From: Paracoccaceae bacterium
GTDB lineage: Bacteria; Pseudomonadota; Alphaproteobacteria; Rhodobacterales; Rhodobacteraceae
DNA length: 64,000 bases
Assembly (NCBI GenBank): GCA_024304985.1
Contig: JAMWZC010000001.1
Span: forward strand, 434,001 to 498,000
Reading direction: 5' to 3'
This document shows, one piece after another, positions 44,040 through 53,175 of this stretch (position 1 is the first letter of the stretch; each line of letters starts with the position of its first letter). Both the position numbers and the translations under genes were made by a program. Under the pieces are notes generated by a model. The model had not been told where the DNA came from. It ran no database searches and saw only the letters and a program-made list of their open reading frames with translations.

Positions 44040-44669
44040 ATGACGCTCGATCCCAAACACCTCGGACAGGTTCAGGCCCTCGTCACTACCCCGCCACCCA
44101 GTGTTCAGGACCGACAACTGCCTCTGCGCGGCCAATATCGGGACACACCGGACGCGGCTTGGGTGTTCGATCACGCCTACACATCGGACGCCCAGATCCC
44201 CGCGAAGCATCCCCTCCACGGGCATGTTATCTGCGGTGAAGGCTTCCCGGTAAACATTCCGGTCTCAGTGCATAAGGCTGTTGGCGGCGAAAGTGACTTT
44301 CCCTGTCCGGGTGAGCTGTTGGCCGCAGCCTTGGCAAGCTGTCTGGATACGGCGATCCGCATGGTAGCCAACATAAAGGGGATAGAGCTGAAGCATCTGC
44401 AGGTTGATGTCAGTCTCGGTGCGGATGTGCGCGGTGCCCTGATGACAGGCGAAAACGTGCCTGTCGGTTTTCAGAGCGCCAATATGAAAGTTGAAATAGA
44501 AGCGCTGGATGACCTGCCAGAGGCGCACCTGCGCGCTTTGGTCGCCGCCGCAGAGCGAAGCTGCGTCATTCTGCAAACACTCCGTGCTCCGCCATCCGTG
44601 GACGTGGAATTTTGCAAGGCTCCGTTGGAAGATAAAAACCGCCAATCGTCGAGGTTCTATCGGAGATAG
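44040..44669 (+). CDS. OsmC-family protein
   Basis: 209-residue OsmC/Ohr fold protein; the ATG at 44040 lies one base after the mddA stop. The family core is GGESDFPCPGELLAAALASCLDTAIRM with the first redox Cys near residue 83 and the second in the ALASC helix near 94. The usual OsmC/Ohr catalytic Cys pair is on beta and alpha elements; here Cys in ERSCVILQTLR (about 178) matches the second classical position. A probable thiol peroxidase or organic-hydroperoxide protein, coupled to mddA. The N-terminal 50 residues extend beyond the usual 140-residue family length. Confidence 0.8.
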   Translation: MTLDPKHLGQVQALVTTPPPSVQDRQLPLRGQYRDTPDAAWVFDHAYTSDAQIPAKHPLHGHVICGEGFPVNIPVSVHKAVGGESDFPCPGELLAAALASCLDTAIRMVANIKGIELKHLQVDVSLGADVRGALMTGENVPVGFQSANMKVEIEALDDLPEAHLRALVAAAERSCVILQTLRAPPSVDVEFCKAPLEDKNRQSSRFYRR

Positions 44670-45051
44670 TCTTGTTTACGGACAGTGAACGAAAGTCAGT
44701 CCCAATTACCGGTCACTTTGAAATTGCTGCTCGGTGCTTGAACGACCAGTTCTGTGAAGCCGCGGCGCGGCATCGAGCTGATCGATGGATGTCGGCTTTC
44801 GGCCGTCCTTGACGATGCAACCGTCTCATCCGTAGGGGCGGAAAGTGTGCATTAGCTGCGTCGGACACGAACAACCGCAATGCGCAGATTGCGCAATTGC
44901 GCCCTGCTGATCGACCGACGCAGATGATGCAATGTTGCTGAATCAAATCGCTCAATCAATTGTTTGCCGATGCTGGATTGCGCCTAAGTCAGAGTGGTCG
45001 GTTCCCAAGCTGATCACCAAACCGGACTGGTCGCATGTCAGGCGTCCAATG
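44670..45051. other. Gap without a recognisable gene
   Basis: 382 bases between osmC and the convergent ArsR-rhodanese gene. It contains the small palindromic stretch TTGCGCAATTGCGC near 44894-44910, but no supported coding frame and no clear terminator. Confidence 0.5.
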
Positions 45052-45723
45052 TTACTCAGGTGATGCCTCGGTCAGCACGGGTCGCCCGTCTTCACGCCAC
45101 TCAGGAAGACCGCCCTCAAGCCTCTTTGCGTTCAGTCCGTGCTTGCGCAACGCTGCGACCGCCTGATGGGCATAAATGCAATAAGGGCCTCGGCAATAGG
45201 CGACGATCTCGGTGCCGGGCTCGAGGGTGGGAAGCATACGCTCCAGATCAGCAAGCGTGATATTGCGCGCGCCGGGGATGTGCCCGCTGGCGTATTCATC
45301 AGCGGGGCGCATGTCCAGAACCGTCACGGAACCCTCGGCCAGTCGCACGGCAAGGTCATCGCGAGTCACCGGTTCGGGCGCGTCTTGCCCATTGGAGAGG
45401 CCGCGCAGGATGTGTTCAACCTGCGCCAGGTTCCGCTCGGCGACGATGCGCAGCAGGTCCATCAGCTCCAGAGTCCGTGCGTCGGTGAGCCGGTAGATCA
45501 CCGCCTTGCCGTCACGGCGGCTGGTGACAAGAGCGGCACGGCGCAGTTGCTGCAAATGCTGCGAACAATTGGCGACGGTAAGCCCGGTCTTGTCGGCCAG
45601 CGCCTCCACTCCGCGTTCTCCTTGCGCCAGCTGTTCCAGCAGAGAAAGCCGCGCTGGCGCTGAGAGCGCGCGGGCGACAAGCGCGTATTCCTCGAGCAGG
45701 GCTGTCTTCGGGCTGGTTGACAT
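45052..45723 (-). CDS. ArsR-family regulator fused to a rhodanese domain
   Basis: 223 residues from the ATG at 45723, which has GGAG six bases upstream. ArsR/SmtB winged helix at about 10-100 (LSAPARLSLLEQL, CSQHLQQLRRAALV), where the Cys just before the recognition helix is notable. Rhodanese domain at about 118-220 with the active-site loop AYCRGPYC, catalytic Cys near 180, and HIPGARNI. Such fusions are thought to sense or handle sulfane sulfur (persulfides). Divergent from a sterol-desaturase-like gene with a palindromic operator between them (45742-45767), so autoregulation is likely. Confidence 0.9.
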   Translation of the reverse strand: MSTSPKTALLEEYALVARALSAPARLSLLEQLAQGERGVEALADKTGLTVANCSQHLQQLRRAALVTSRRDGKAVIYRLTDARTLELMDLLRIVAERNLAQVEHILRGLSNGQDAPEPVTRDDLAVRLAEGSVTVLDMRPADEYASGHIPGARNITLADLERMLPTLEPGTEIVAYCRGPYCIYAHQAVAALRKHGLNAKRLEGGLPEWREDGRPVLTEASPE

Positions 45724-45741
45724 AGGGAACTCCAAGCTCTA

Positions 45742-45767
45742 ATCATTCAAGCGTTGAATTGAATGAT
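45742..45767. promoter_or_regulatory. Palindromic operator, probably for the ArsR-rhodanese regulator
   Basis: Perfect nine-base arms ATCATTCAA (45742-45750) and TTGAATGAT (45759-45767) around GCGTTGAA. ATTCAA/TTGAAT arms are typical of ArsR/SmtB-family operators. It lies 19 bases before the regulator start and 41 before the sterol-desaturase-like gene, so it can control both. Confidence 0.8.
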
Positions 45768-45807
45768 AGCCATTTTGCCGATTTCCGCAACCCTCAGGGT
45801 CAAAACT

Positions 45808-46662
45808 ATGTCTGAAACCATCCTGTCCGCCGAACCCGCGATCCGCCTCAGTATCTTTCTTGGCGTGCTGGCGGTGATGGCTCTCTGGGAGGTCGCAGCC
45901 CCACGGCGGCGACGTGACATTCCGCGGGTGATCCGCTGGACGAACAATCTGGGCCTCGTGGTGCTCGACACCGTGATCCTGCGGCTGACCTTTCCCATAG
46001 TCGCAGTCGGTCTTGCCGTGATGGCCGAGAGCAACGGTTGGGGGTTGTTCAACAACATAGACGTCCCGGTCTGGGTGGCCATCGTCGTCTCGATGCTGCT
46101 ACTTGATCTCGCGATCTACCTCCAGCACGTCATGCTCCACGCGATCCCCGCCCTGTGGCGGTTGCACCGGATGCACCATGCCGATCTTGATTTTGACGCC
46201 ACGACTGGCCTTCGTTTTCATCCCATCGAAATCCTGATCTCCATGGGGATCAAGCTGGCGGTGGTCGCGGCCCTCGGCCCGCCCGGCATTGCCGTGCTGC
46301 TGTTCGAGGTGCTCCTGAACGCCACGGCGATGTTCAACCACGCCAATATCGCCCTGCCGCGCCCGGTGGACCGCGTGTTGCGCCTGTTCGTCGTCACCCC
46401 CGACATGCACCGGGTCCACCATTCCGTCGATCCGCGCGAGACAAACTCGAACTACGGCTTCAACCTGCCGTGGTGGGACCGGCTGCTCGGCACCTACATC
46501 GCTCAGCCGGCCAAGGGTCACGAGGGGATGGAGATTGGCATCGAGCAGTTCCGCATGCGCCGCGACCTTTGGCTCGACAGGATGTTGCTCCAGCCTTTGC
46601 GCGGGCCAGCATCGGGCCATGCGCTCGACCCTCAGAACACGAAAAAAGAGCCCGCCGAATGA
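45808..46662 (+). CDS. Sterol desaturase/fatty acid hydroxylase superfamily protein
   Basis: 284-residue membrane di-iron enzyme, counted from the ATG at 45808; another ATG at 45763 lies inside the operator region and would place the start on top of the palindrome. Three histidine clusters: QHVMLHAIP (HxxxH), HRMHHAD (HxxHH) and HRVHHS. These coordinate two irons in the fatty-acid-hydroxylase superfamily. Substrate unknown; the link to a persulfide-type regulator suggests a lipid or envelope modification under sulfur stress. Its stop overlaps the truncated MFS gene by ATGA. Confidence 0.88.
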   Translation: MSETILSAEPAIRLSIFLGVLAVMALWEVAAPRRRRDIPRVIRWTNNLGLVVLDTVILRLTFPIVAVGLAVMAESNGWGLFNNIDVPVWVAIVVSMLLLDLAIYLQHVMLHAIPALWRLHRMHHADLDFDATTGLRFHPIEILISMGIKLAVVAALGPPGIAVLLFEVLLNATAMFNHANIALPRPVDRVLRLFVVTPDMHRVHHSVDPRETNSNYGFNLPWWDRLLGTYIAQPAKGHEGMEIGIEQFRMRRDLWLDRMLLQPLRGPASGHALDPQNTKKEPAE

Positions 46663-46785
46663 CCGCAAGCGCGTTCACGCGCGGCATCCGCGAGAACAAA
46701 ACCCAAGTCGCGCATCAACTGATCCAGGTGATGCTGGTAGGCTTCGCCATCGGCATGACGCGCACGGTCGTCCCGGCGCTGACCG
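46659..46785 (+). pseudogene. MFS transporter, 5' fragment cut by an insertion sequence
   Basis: The ATG at 46659 overlaps the previous stop (ATGA) and begins MTASAFTRGIRENKTQVAHQ, followed by the first helix LIQVMLVGFAIGMTRTVVPAL typical of an MFS permease. After about 42 codons the sequence joins an antisense IS1595-family transposase. Complete MFS proteins have about 400 residues; the rest is absent. Confidence 0.75.
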
Positions 46786-47380
46786 TTTCGCGCCGCAGCA
46801 ACGAGGGCGATCGCTTTGCCTGTTCCTCGCCCTCGCTTGTTCTTGACGCTATGGCGGAACTTCGGCCTGCCGCCGACGAAGGCGTCGTCGACCCGGACCA
46901 CTCCCGACAGTCGACCGACAAGGCCCTGCCGATCATCCACCATCTCGCGGATCGCATGGCCAAGCTTCCACGCGGGCTTCTGGTTCACGCCCAGAACACG
47001 TGACATCACGACCGAAGAGAAGCCCTTGGAGGAGGTCAGCACGAGGAACATCGCGGCGATCCAGATCCGGAGATCCAGCTTCGTGACGGGGAGCAGCATC
47101 CTCTTGGTGACGGTGAACTGGCTGCGGCATTCCCTCTCGACGCACTGATACGGGCCGGGGCGCAAGGATGCACCGCCGCGGGCGCGAACTCAAGCTGCCG
47201 CAATGTGGACAGAACCGATCACCGCCCAGGTTGGCGCTCTCGAGGAAGAGCGGCGTTTGACGCTCGGTCGGCATCTTCTTCCAGACATCGCGGACGGACT
47301 TCAGTTCGGTGATCATGTAGTGACCTCGCTCCAGGGGGAACCCAGCAGATTGGCTGATTTCTCCTAAACGGAAGCGACTG
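46786..47380 (-). mobile_element. IS1595-family insertion sequence remnant with frameshifted transposase
   Basis: On the minus strand the transposase starts at 47316 (SVRDVWKKMP, zinc-ribbon half CPHCGS). It changes frame between about 47195 and 47165, then continues as PYQCVERECRSQFTVT, AAMFLVLTSSKGFSS and the ISXO2-like region VVRVDDAFVGGRPK. It stops short at the junction with the MFS fragment near 46786, so the C-terminal part and one end of the element are gone. The upstream end probably lies near 47340-47380. Confidence 0.75.
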
Positions 47381-47677
47381 CGTTAAGGCGAAGCCGGGAC
47401 CTTCTCAATGCAAGCAGGCTGAGCATTTCCGAAAGCTCTGCTTTCTATCTTGGATAATAGGGAAAAAGATTCCCGCCTATCCACCAAAGAAAGCAACAGA
47501 ATCATACCCTGCTTATCCCATATTCCTTCGAGAGGCGGATCTGCTTTCCGATCGCAACCTGATGCGCCACTCGGATCAGATCCGGTGCGTGTTGATTGGC
47601 AAAACGATTACACCGTTGTCATTCAACGGTCATGAACGCGGCTTAGCCCTTCGGTCAAACTTGACAAAGGAGACGAC
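47381..47677. other. Gap at the right edge of the accessory block
   Basis: 297 AT-richer bases between the IS1595 remnant and the isomerase operon. No gene is supported. The promoter of the downstream operon should be here; AAAGGAGACGAC before 47678 is its ribosome site. A search by eye for a dusA-like duplicated sequence found none. Confidence 0.5.
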
Positions 47678-48493
47678 ATGTCACTTCCCGTGATTGGCGC
47701 AGCGCTTGGGACCGCAGGGCTTGAAACCTGGCGCGACTGGATATTGGAGAAGAATCGCGATCTGGAATTGCAGGCGTTTCACACCGCCGCTGTTCTGGAT
47801 GGTGACTGGTCGGCCGAAGTGGCCCATACACGCAAGCTGCTGGATGGCTATACCGGCCGGCTGGGCATCCACGGCCCGTTCTGGGGCTTCACCATCGGCA
47901 CATCCGATCCCGAGGTGCAGAAAATCGTCGCACGCCGCATGGATCAGGGCCTTGATGTCTGCGCGGCACTGGGGGCCACGCAGATGGTGATCCATTCGCC
48001 CTATTCCACCTGGGACTACAACAACCTGGACAATTTCCCCGACAATCGCCGCAACCTGATGGACAATGTCCACGCCTGCATCCGTGCCGCCGTCAAACGG
48101 GCCGAGGATCAGGGGGTCACGTTGGTGATGGAGAATATCGAGGATATCGACCCGATGGACCGCCAGCGTCTGGTGGAAAGCTTCGCCTCGACCGCGCTGA
48201 AACTGTCGATCGACACAGGACATGCCGAATATGCCCATGGTCGCACCGGCGCGCCGCCCGTAGATTATTTCGTGACCGCCGCGGGCGACATGCTGGACCA
48301 CATCCATTTGCAGGATGCCGAGGGCTATGCCGACCGTCACTGGGCGCTGGGCGAAGGCACGATCCGCTGGACCGCCGTGTTCCGCGCCATCGCCGCGCTG
48401 AACGTCAAACCGCGCCTCATCCTCGAGCTGCGCGATAAGGCGGGGATCGGCCCGTCGATGGACTATCTGGAACGGATGGGGCTGGGGCAATGA
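47678..48493 (+). CDS. Sugar phosphate isomerase/epimerase-family TIM-barrel protein
   Basis: 271-residue xylose-isomerase-like AP-endonuclease-2-superfamily protein. Metal-ligand-type segments: HGPFWGF near residue 65, MVIHSPY near 105, VMENIEDIDP with the conserved Glu near 150, KLSIDTGHAEYAH near 183, HIHLQDAEG near 208 and LILELRD near 248. It is preceded by AAAGGAGACGAC. Overlaps the metallophosphoesterase gene by ATGA and heads an operon with a peptide-type ABC importer, so it probably acts on the imported compound or a product of it. The exact reaction is unknown. Confidence 0.88.
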   Translation: MSLPVIGAALGTAGLETWRDWILEKNRDLELQAFHTAAVLDGDWSAEVAHTRKLLDGYTGRLGIHGPFWGFTIGTSDPEVQKIVARRMDQGLDVCAALGATQMVIHSPYSTWDYNNLDNFPDNRRNLMDNVHACIRAAVKRAEDQGVTLVMENIEDIDPMDRQRLVESFASTALKLSIDTGHAEYAHGRTGAPPVDYFVTAAGDMLDHIHLQDAEGYADRHWALGEGTIRWTAVFRAIAALNVKPRLILELRDKAGIGPSMDYLERMGLGQ

Positions 48494-49329
48494 GCAAGCC
48501 GTTGAAACTGGTGATCATGTCCGACCTGCATCTGGTGCCCGAAGGCGAGGTGTCGAACACCCTTGATACTGCCGCCCGGCTGCACGCTGCCGTGGACAGC
48601 GTGAACCGCGATCACGCCGACGCGGATCTGTGCATCCTGGCCGGCGATCTGGCCGATCTGGGCGAGGCCGACGCCTACCACCGTCTACGCGACATCATCG
48701 CACTACTGAGCGTGGATACGCATCTGATGCTGGGCAATCACGACGACCGCCCCACCTTTCTTGCGGTGATGGGCGCAGACCAAGCCGATGCGAATGGTCA
48801 TGTGCAGAAGGTGATCGACATCAGGGGTCACCGGGTGATCCTGCTGGACAGCAGCGAACCGGGGCTGGTCGAAGGGGTCATCTGCCCCGCGCGCCTGGAC
48901 TGGCTGGCCGCGCGTCTGGACGAGGCGATGGACCGCCCCGTGATCGTGGTGCTGCATCACCATGTCCTGCCCCTGTCCATGCCCGTGGACAGCATCATCC
49001 TGCGCGATGGGGCGGCACTGGTCGATGTGCTGCGCCGCCATCCCGACATCCGCCAAGTGATCGCCGGCCATGTGCATATCACCACCACCGGGGTCTGGCG
49101 CGGCATCCCCTTCACCACGCTGGCGGGCGGGCATTACAACGTCAGCGTCAACCTGCCCGGTCATGCCGCCCCGCAGGACCGTCTGGAAGGTCCGGGGCAA
49201 TACGCCGTGGTCCTGGCGGATCAGGACAGCTGCGTGGTGCATTTCGAGAACTTTCTGGACCGTCACCCGGTCATTGCTCCCGAAAACTTCGGCCGCCTGC
49301 GCGCCGCGCGGCGCGGCGCCGACGCCTGA
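48490..49329 (+). CDS. Calcineurin-like metallophosphoesterase
   Basis: 279-residue two-metal phosphoesterase with the full motif set: MSDLHL near residues 10-15, LAGDLADLG near 50, LGNHDDRP near 81, HHHV near 156 and GHVHITTTG near 197. The order and length match the cAMP phosphodiesterase/glycerophosphodiesterase group (CpdA, GpdQ). It has no signal peptide and so is cytoplasmic. It shares the ATGA with the isomerase gene and precedes the ABC genes by 231 bases. Hydrolysis of an imported phosphodiester is a reasonable inference; not demonstrated. Confidence 0.9.
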   Translation: MSKPLKLVIMSDLHLVPEGEVSNTLDTAARLHAAVDSVNRDHADADLCILAGDLADLGEADAYHRLRDIIALLSVDTHLMLGNHDDRPTFLAVMGADQADANGHVQKVIDIRGHRVILLDSSEPGLVEGVICPARLDWLAARLDEAMDRPVIVVLHHHVLPLSMPVDSIILRDGAALVDVLRRHPDIRQVIAGHVHITTTGVWRGIPFTTLAGGHYNVSVNLPGHAAPQDRLEGPGQYAVVLADQDSCVVHFENFLDRHPVIAPENFGRLRAARRGADA

Positions 49330-49367
49330 ACCGAAGACAAGACCCCCACTCTTGCCCCAACCTGTTA

Positions 49368-49400
49368 CCCAAGGCCGCGGATCATCCCCGCGGCCTTGGG
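49368..49400 (+). terminator. Strong GC hairpin between phosphoesterase and ABC genes
   Basis: Perfect 13-base arms CCCAAGGCCGCGG (49368-49380) and CCGCGGCCTTGGG (49388-49400) around ATCATCC. No T tract follows, so it may attenuate or stabilise rather than fully terminate. Confidence 0.6.
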
Positions 49401-49560
49401 CATTCACGGGCCGCTAAACCGCCCTGTCGTATCCCTGATTCATTTCCGTCAATGAAGGATCACGCCCCTGTCACCTACAGTTCACCCAAGGGTCACAGCA
49501 TGGGGTCACGCTGCGCTCGAACACATTCCGTTCCATCGCAACATCAGGAGATGACCCGCC

Positions 49561-51192
49561 ATGTTGATCACGCGCCGCAACACCCTCACACTCGGGGCCG
49601 CCGCCGTTGGCAGCCTTGCCATGCCCCGGCTATCCTTTGCCCAGAGCAACCGCCCGTCGATCACCATCGCCGTGCAGAAGATCGTGAACTCGAACACACT
49701 CGATGTGCTGCGCGAGCAGTCCAATGTCGGCGAGCGCGTCTTCTTCGGCTCGATCTGGGAAAGCCTGATCGGCCGCAACCTGCGCGGACAACTGGAAGCG
49801 CAGCCGATGCTGGCGACGGAATGGAAGCGGATCGACGACCAGACGGTCGAGTTGAAACTGCGCGAGGGCGTGCGCTTTCACAATGGCGACGAGATGACCG
49901 CCGAGGATGTGGTCTTCACCTTCTCGCGCGAGCGGATGTTCGGCGAAACCGAACCCAAGAACCGCAGCACGATCAAGGCCTTCGAGGCGATCCCGACGCC
50001 CCGGCCCGGCAAGGAACTGCCGCCCGAGGTGCCCGCTGTCGCCCGCCGTGCCTGGCCTGATCTGGCGCGCGTGGACATCGTGGATAAATACACCGTGCGT
50101 TTCGTCAACGCGACACCTGACGTGACGCTGGAAGGCCGCCTTTTGCGCTACGGCTCGGACATCATGTCCCGCCGCGGCTGGGAAGAGGCAGCCTCCTATC
50201 TGGACTGGGCGCGCAAGCCCGTCACCACCGGCCCCTACAAGGTGGAACGCTTCACCCCGGATACCGAATTGCTGCTGGTCTCGCATGACGATTACTGGGG
50301 CGGTCTGCCGCCGCTGCAATCCATCCGCTTCGTCGAGGTGCCCGAAGTGGCCAGCCGCGTAAACGGCCTGCTGTCCGGCGAATACCAGTTCGCCTGCGAC
50401 ATCCCCCCCGACCTGATCGGCGAGATCGAAGGCAATTCCGGGTTCGAAGTGCAGGGCGGCACGATCCTGAACCATCGCCTGACCGTGTTCGACAAGAACC
50501 ACGCCCAACTGGCCGATCCGCGCGTGCGCCGCGCCCTGACCCATTCCATCGACCGTCAGGCCATCGTGGACAGTCTTTGGGCCGGGCGCACCGTGGTGCC
50601 TGCGGGGCTTCAGTGGCCCTATTACGACGACATGTTCCATGCCGACTGGACGGTGCCGGAATTCAACCCGGAACTGGCGGCAAACCTGCTCAAGGAAGCG
50701 GGCTACAAGGGCGATCCCATCCCCTACCGCCTTCTGAACAACTACTACACCAACCAGAACGCCACCGCGCAGATCCTGGTCGAGATGTGGAAGGCCGTGG
50801 GCCTGAACGTGCAGATCGAATCCAAGGAAAACTGGGCGCAGATCATGGAACGCGGCGAGACGCGCGCGATCCGCGACTGGTCGAACTCGGCCCCGTTCAA
50901 CGATCCGGTGTCGTCCATCGTGAACCAGCACGGGCCGAACGGACAACAGCAGCAGATCGGCGAATGGACCAACGCTGAGATGAACGAGCTGTGCCTGTTC
51001 CTTGAAACCTCGCTGGATCGTCCGGCCCGCCGCAAGGCCTTCCGCCGGATGCTGGAAATCTGCGAACGCGAAGACCCGGCCTTCACGGTGCTGCACCAGA
51101 ACGCGACGTTTACGGCCAAGTCAAAGGCGATCACATGGCAGGCCTCGCCCGCCTTTGCCATGGACTTCGGCCCCGGCAACTTCGCGGTGTGA
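49561..51192 (+). CDS. ABC transporter periplasmic substrate-binding protein (peptide/opine family 5)
   Basis: 543-residue family 5 extracellular solute-binding protein. The N-terminus has ITRRNTLTLGAAAVGSLA, a twin-arginine-like motif, with cleavage expected near residue 27 (FAQ). Domain features include LREGVRFHNGDEMTAEDVVFTF near residues 100-121 and the typical RRALTHSIDRQAIVD segment near 325. Such proteins bind peptides, opines, glutathione or sugars. Followed four bases later by the first ATPase. With isomerase and phosphoesterase upstream, the ligand may be a phosphodiester or sugar conjugate. Confidence 0.92.
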   Translation: MLITRRNTLTLGAAAVGSLAMPRLSFAQSNRPSITIAVQKIVNSNTLDVLREQSNVGERVFFGSIWESLIGRNLRGQLEAQPMLATEWKRIDDQTVELKLREGVRFHNGDEMTAEDVVFTFSRERMFGETEPKNRSTIKAFEAIPTPRPGKELPPEVPAVARRAWPDLARVDIVDKYTVRFVNATPDVTLEGRLLRYGSDIMSRRGWEEAASYLDWARKPVTTGPYKVERFTPDTELLLVSHDDYWGGLPPLQSIRFVEVPEVASRVNGLLSGEYQFACDIPPDLIGEIEGNSGFEVQGGTILNHRLTVFDKNHAQLADPRVRRALTHSIDRQAIVDSLWAGRTVVPAGLQWPYYDDMFHADWTVPEFNPELAANLLKEAGYKGDPIPYRLLNNYYTNQNATAQILVEMWKAVGLNVQIESKENWAQIMERGETRAIRDWSNSAPFNDPVSSIVNQHGPNGQQQQIGEWTNAEMNELCLFLETSLDRPARRKAFRRMLEICEREDPAFTVLHQNATFTAKSKAITWQASPAFAMDFGPGNFAV

Positions 51193-51196
51193 TGCG

Positions 51197-52201
51197 ATGA
51201 AAGCGCCGCTGGTCAGGATCAAGGGGCTGAACGTGGCCTTTGACGGAGCACCCGCCGTGCGCGGGGTGGACCTTGCGGTCCATCCCGGCGAGGCGCTGGG
51301 TCTGGTCGGGGAGTCGGGTTCGGGAAAGTCGGTCACATGGCTTGCGGCGCTGCGCCTTCTGCCCGGCAAGGCCGCCGTGCAGGGGCGTGTGACATTGGAC
51401 GGCCGCGATCTTCTGTCGCTGCCGACGCCTGAGATGGAACGTATCCGGGGCGGGCGCATTGGGATCATCTTTCAGGATCCCTCCTCCGCGCTGAACCCGG
51501 TGCTCACGATCCGCCGCCAGATCTCCGAAGTGCTGGCCCTGCATCGCGGCCTGTCCGGGTCTGCCATCCGGGCCGAGGCGAAACGCCTGCTGGATCTGGT
51601 GGGGATGCCCGATGCCGAAGGCCGTCTCAATTCCTATCCGCATGAGATGTCGGGCGGTCAGAACCAGCGCGTGATGATCGCCATGGCGCTGGCCGGGCAG
51701 CCCGATCTGCTGGTCGCGGATGAACCGACGACAGCGCTGGATGTGACAATTCAGGCGCAGATCCTGGACCTGCTGCAACTGATCCGCCGCGAAATGGGCA
51801 TGGCCCTTGTGCTTATCAGCCACGACCTTGGCGTGGTGGCCGAAAACTGCGACCGCGTGGCGGTGATGTATGCCGGGCGCATCGTGGAAAGCGGCCCCGC
51901 CGCCGCCCTGTTCGACGCGCCCCGCCACCCCTATGCGCGCGGCCTGATCGACGCGCTGCCCACGCTCGAGGATACGCGGCGGCTGGCCGCGATTCCGGGC
52001 GTCGTGCCCGATCCGCGCGACATGCCGCGCGGCTGCGCCTTTGGTCCGCGCTGCGCCCATGCCGGGCCCGAATGCCTGCTGGACAGCCCGCCCCTGCGCG
52101 CCGTGGCCCCGGGCCGGCGGCTGGCCTGCGCACGCCCCGATCTGGACCTGACCCCGGCACGCCCGACCCCCGCCCCGCATCTGGCCGAGGTGACATCATG
52201 A
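51197..52201 (+). CDS. ABC transporter ATP-binding protein (DppD type)
   Basis: 334-residue ATPase starting at the ATG at 51197 ([15 protein letters not shown]). Walker [11 protein letters not shown] near residues 36-45, signature MSGGQNQRV, Walker [13 protein letters not shown], switch His in LISHDLG. The C-terminal oligopeptide-transporter extension has Cys-rich [15 protein letters not shown], which binds an Fe-S cluster in this subfamily. ATGA overlap with the next ATPase. Powers the importer with the DppF-type partner. Confidence 0.93.
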   Translation: MKAPLVRIKGLNVAFDGAPAVRGVDLAVHPGEALGLVGESGSGKSVTWLAALRLLPGKAAVQGRVTLDGRDLLSLPTPEMERIRGGRIGIIFQDPSSALNPVLTIRRQISEVLALHRGLSGSAIRAEAKRLLDLVGMPDAEGRLNSYPHEMSGGQNQRVMIAMALAGQPDLLVADEPTTALDVTIQAQILDLLQLIRREMGMALVLISHDLGVVAENCDRVAVMYAGRIVESGPAAALFDAPRHPYARGLIDALPTLEDTRRLAAIPGVVPDPRDMPRGCAFGPRCAHAGPECLLDSPPLRAVAPGRRLACARPDLDLTPARPTPAPHLAEVTS

Positions 52202-53175
52202 GCGCGCTTCTGGACCTGCATGACATCGCCCGCAGCTATGTCACCCGCAAAGGCCTGTTTGGCCAGCGCAAGCTGGTGCGCGCGGTCGATGGGATCAGCC
52301 TGACCGTGAACCCCGGCGAAACCCTTGGGATCGTGGGGGAATCCGGTTCCGGCAAATCGACGCTGGGGCGCATGGCGCTGGGGCTTGAGACGCCGGACGA
52401 GGGGCATGTGACCTTTGACGGCGCGCCGATGCCCTCCCATGGCACCCCGGCGTGGCGCGCCCTCAGACGGCAGATGCAGATGGTGTTTCAAGACCCGCTG
52501 GGCGCGCTGGACCGACGTCTGCCGGTGATCGAGCAGATCATCGAGCCGCTCATCATCCACGGCATCGACGGCGACCACCGCCGCGCCGGTCTGACCGCGC
52601 TGTCGGCCGTGGGCCTCTCCGCCGATCATGGCCTGCGCTATCCGCATGAACTCTCGGGCGGGCAGCGGCAAAGGGTGGTCATCGCCCGCGCCCTGATCAC
52701 CGATCCGCGCCTTCTGGTCTGCGACGAACCCGTATCGGCGCTGGATGTCTCCATCCAGGCGCAGGTGGTGAACCTGTTGATCGACCTGCAAGCGGCGCGC
52801 GGGCTGGGCATGGTCTTCATCAGCCACGATCTGCGCGTGGTGCGCCAGATCGCAGCGCGCGTCGCCGTCATGTATCTGGGCCGCGTGGTCGAGGAGGCCG
52901 CTGCGACCGATCTGTTCCGCGCACCGCAGCATCCCTATACCCGCGCACTGGTCTCGGCGGCGCCAAGCCCCGGCCCGCGCCGCATCGAACGGGTGATCCT
53001 GACCGGCGAGCCGCCCAACCCGGCCGCGCGCCCCACGGGCTGCGCCTTCCACCCGCGCTGCCCCGTGGCCCTGCCCCGCTGCCGGACCGAGGCGCCCGCA
53101 CTGTCCCGCATCGCCCCCGGCCATGCCGCCGCCTGCCACCTGCTGAGCCCCGCCGCAAAGGTTGCCGCCCGATGA
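52198..53175 (+). CDS. ABC transporter ATP-binding protein (DppF type)
   Basis: 325-residue ATPase, ATG at 52198 within the preceding stop. Walker [10 protein letters not shown] near residues 46-54, signature LSGGQRQRV, Walker B LLVCDEPVSALD, switch His in FISHDL, and a C-terminal Cys-rich GCAFHPRCPVALPRC extension. It pairs with the DppD-type subunit. Its stop overlaps the permease start by ATGA. Confidence 0.93.
   Translation: MSALLDLHDIARSYVTRKGLFGQRKLVRAVDGISLTVNPGETLGIVGESGSGKSTLGRMALGLETPDEGHVTFDGAPMPSHGTPAWRALRRQMQMVFQDPLGALDRRLPVIEQIIEPLIIHGIDGDHRRAGLTALSAVGLSADHGLRYPHELSGGQRQRVVIARALITDPRLLVCDEPVSALDVSIQAQVVNLLIDLQAARGLGMVFISHDLRVVRQIAARVAVMYLGRVVEEAAATDLFRAPQHPYTRALVSAAPSPGPRRIERVILTGEPPNPAARPTGCAFHPRCPVALPRCRTEAPALSRIAPGHAAACHLLSPAAKVAAR

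Noticed and set aside
49630-51096. 488-codon minus-strand frame opposite the substrate-binding protein gene
   Set aside because: Mirror of a gene with strong family features; composition bias explains the open frame.
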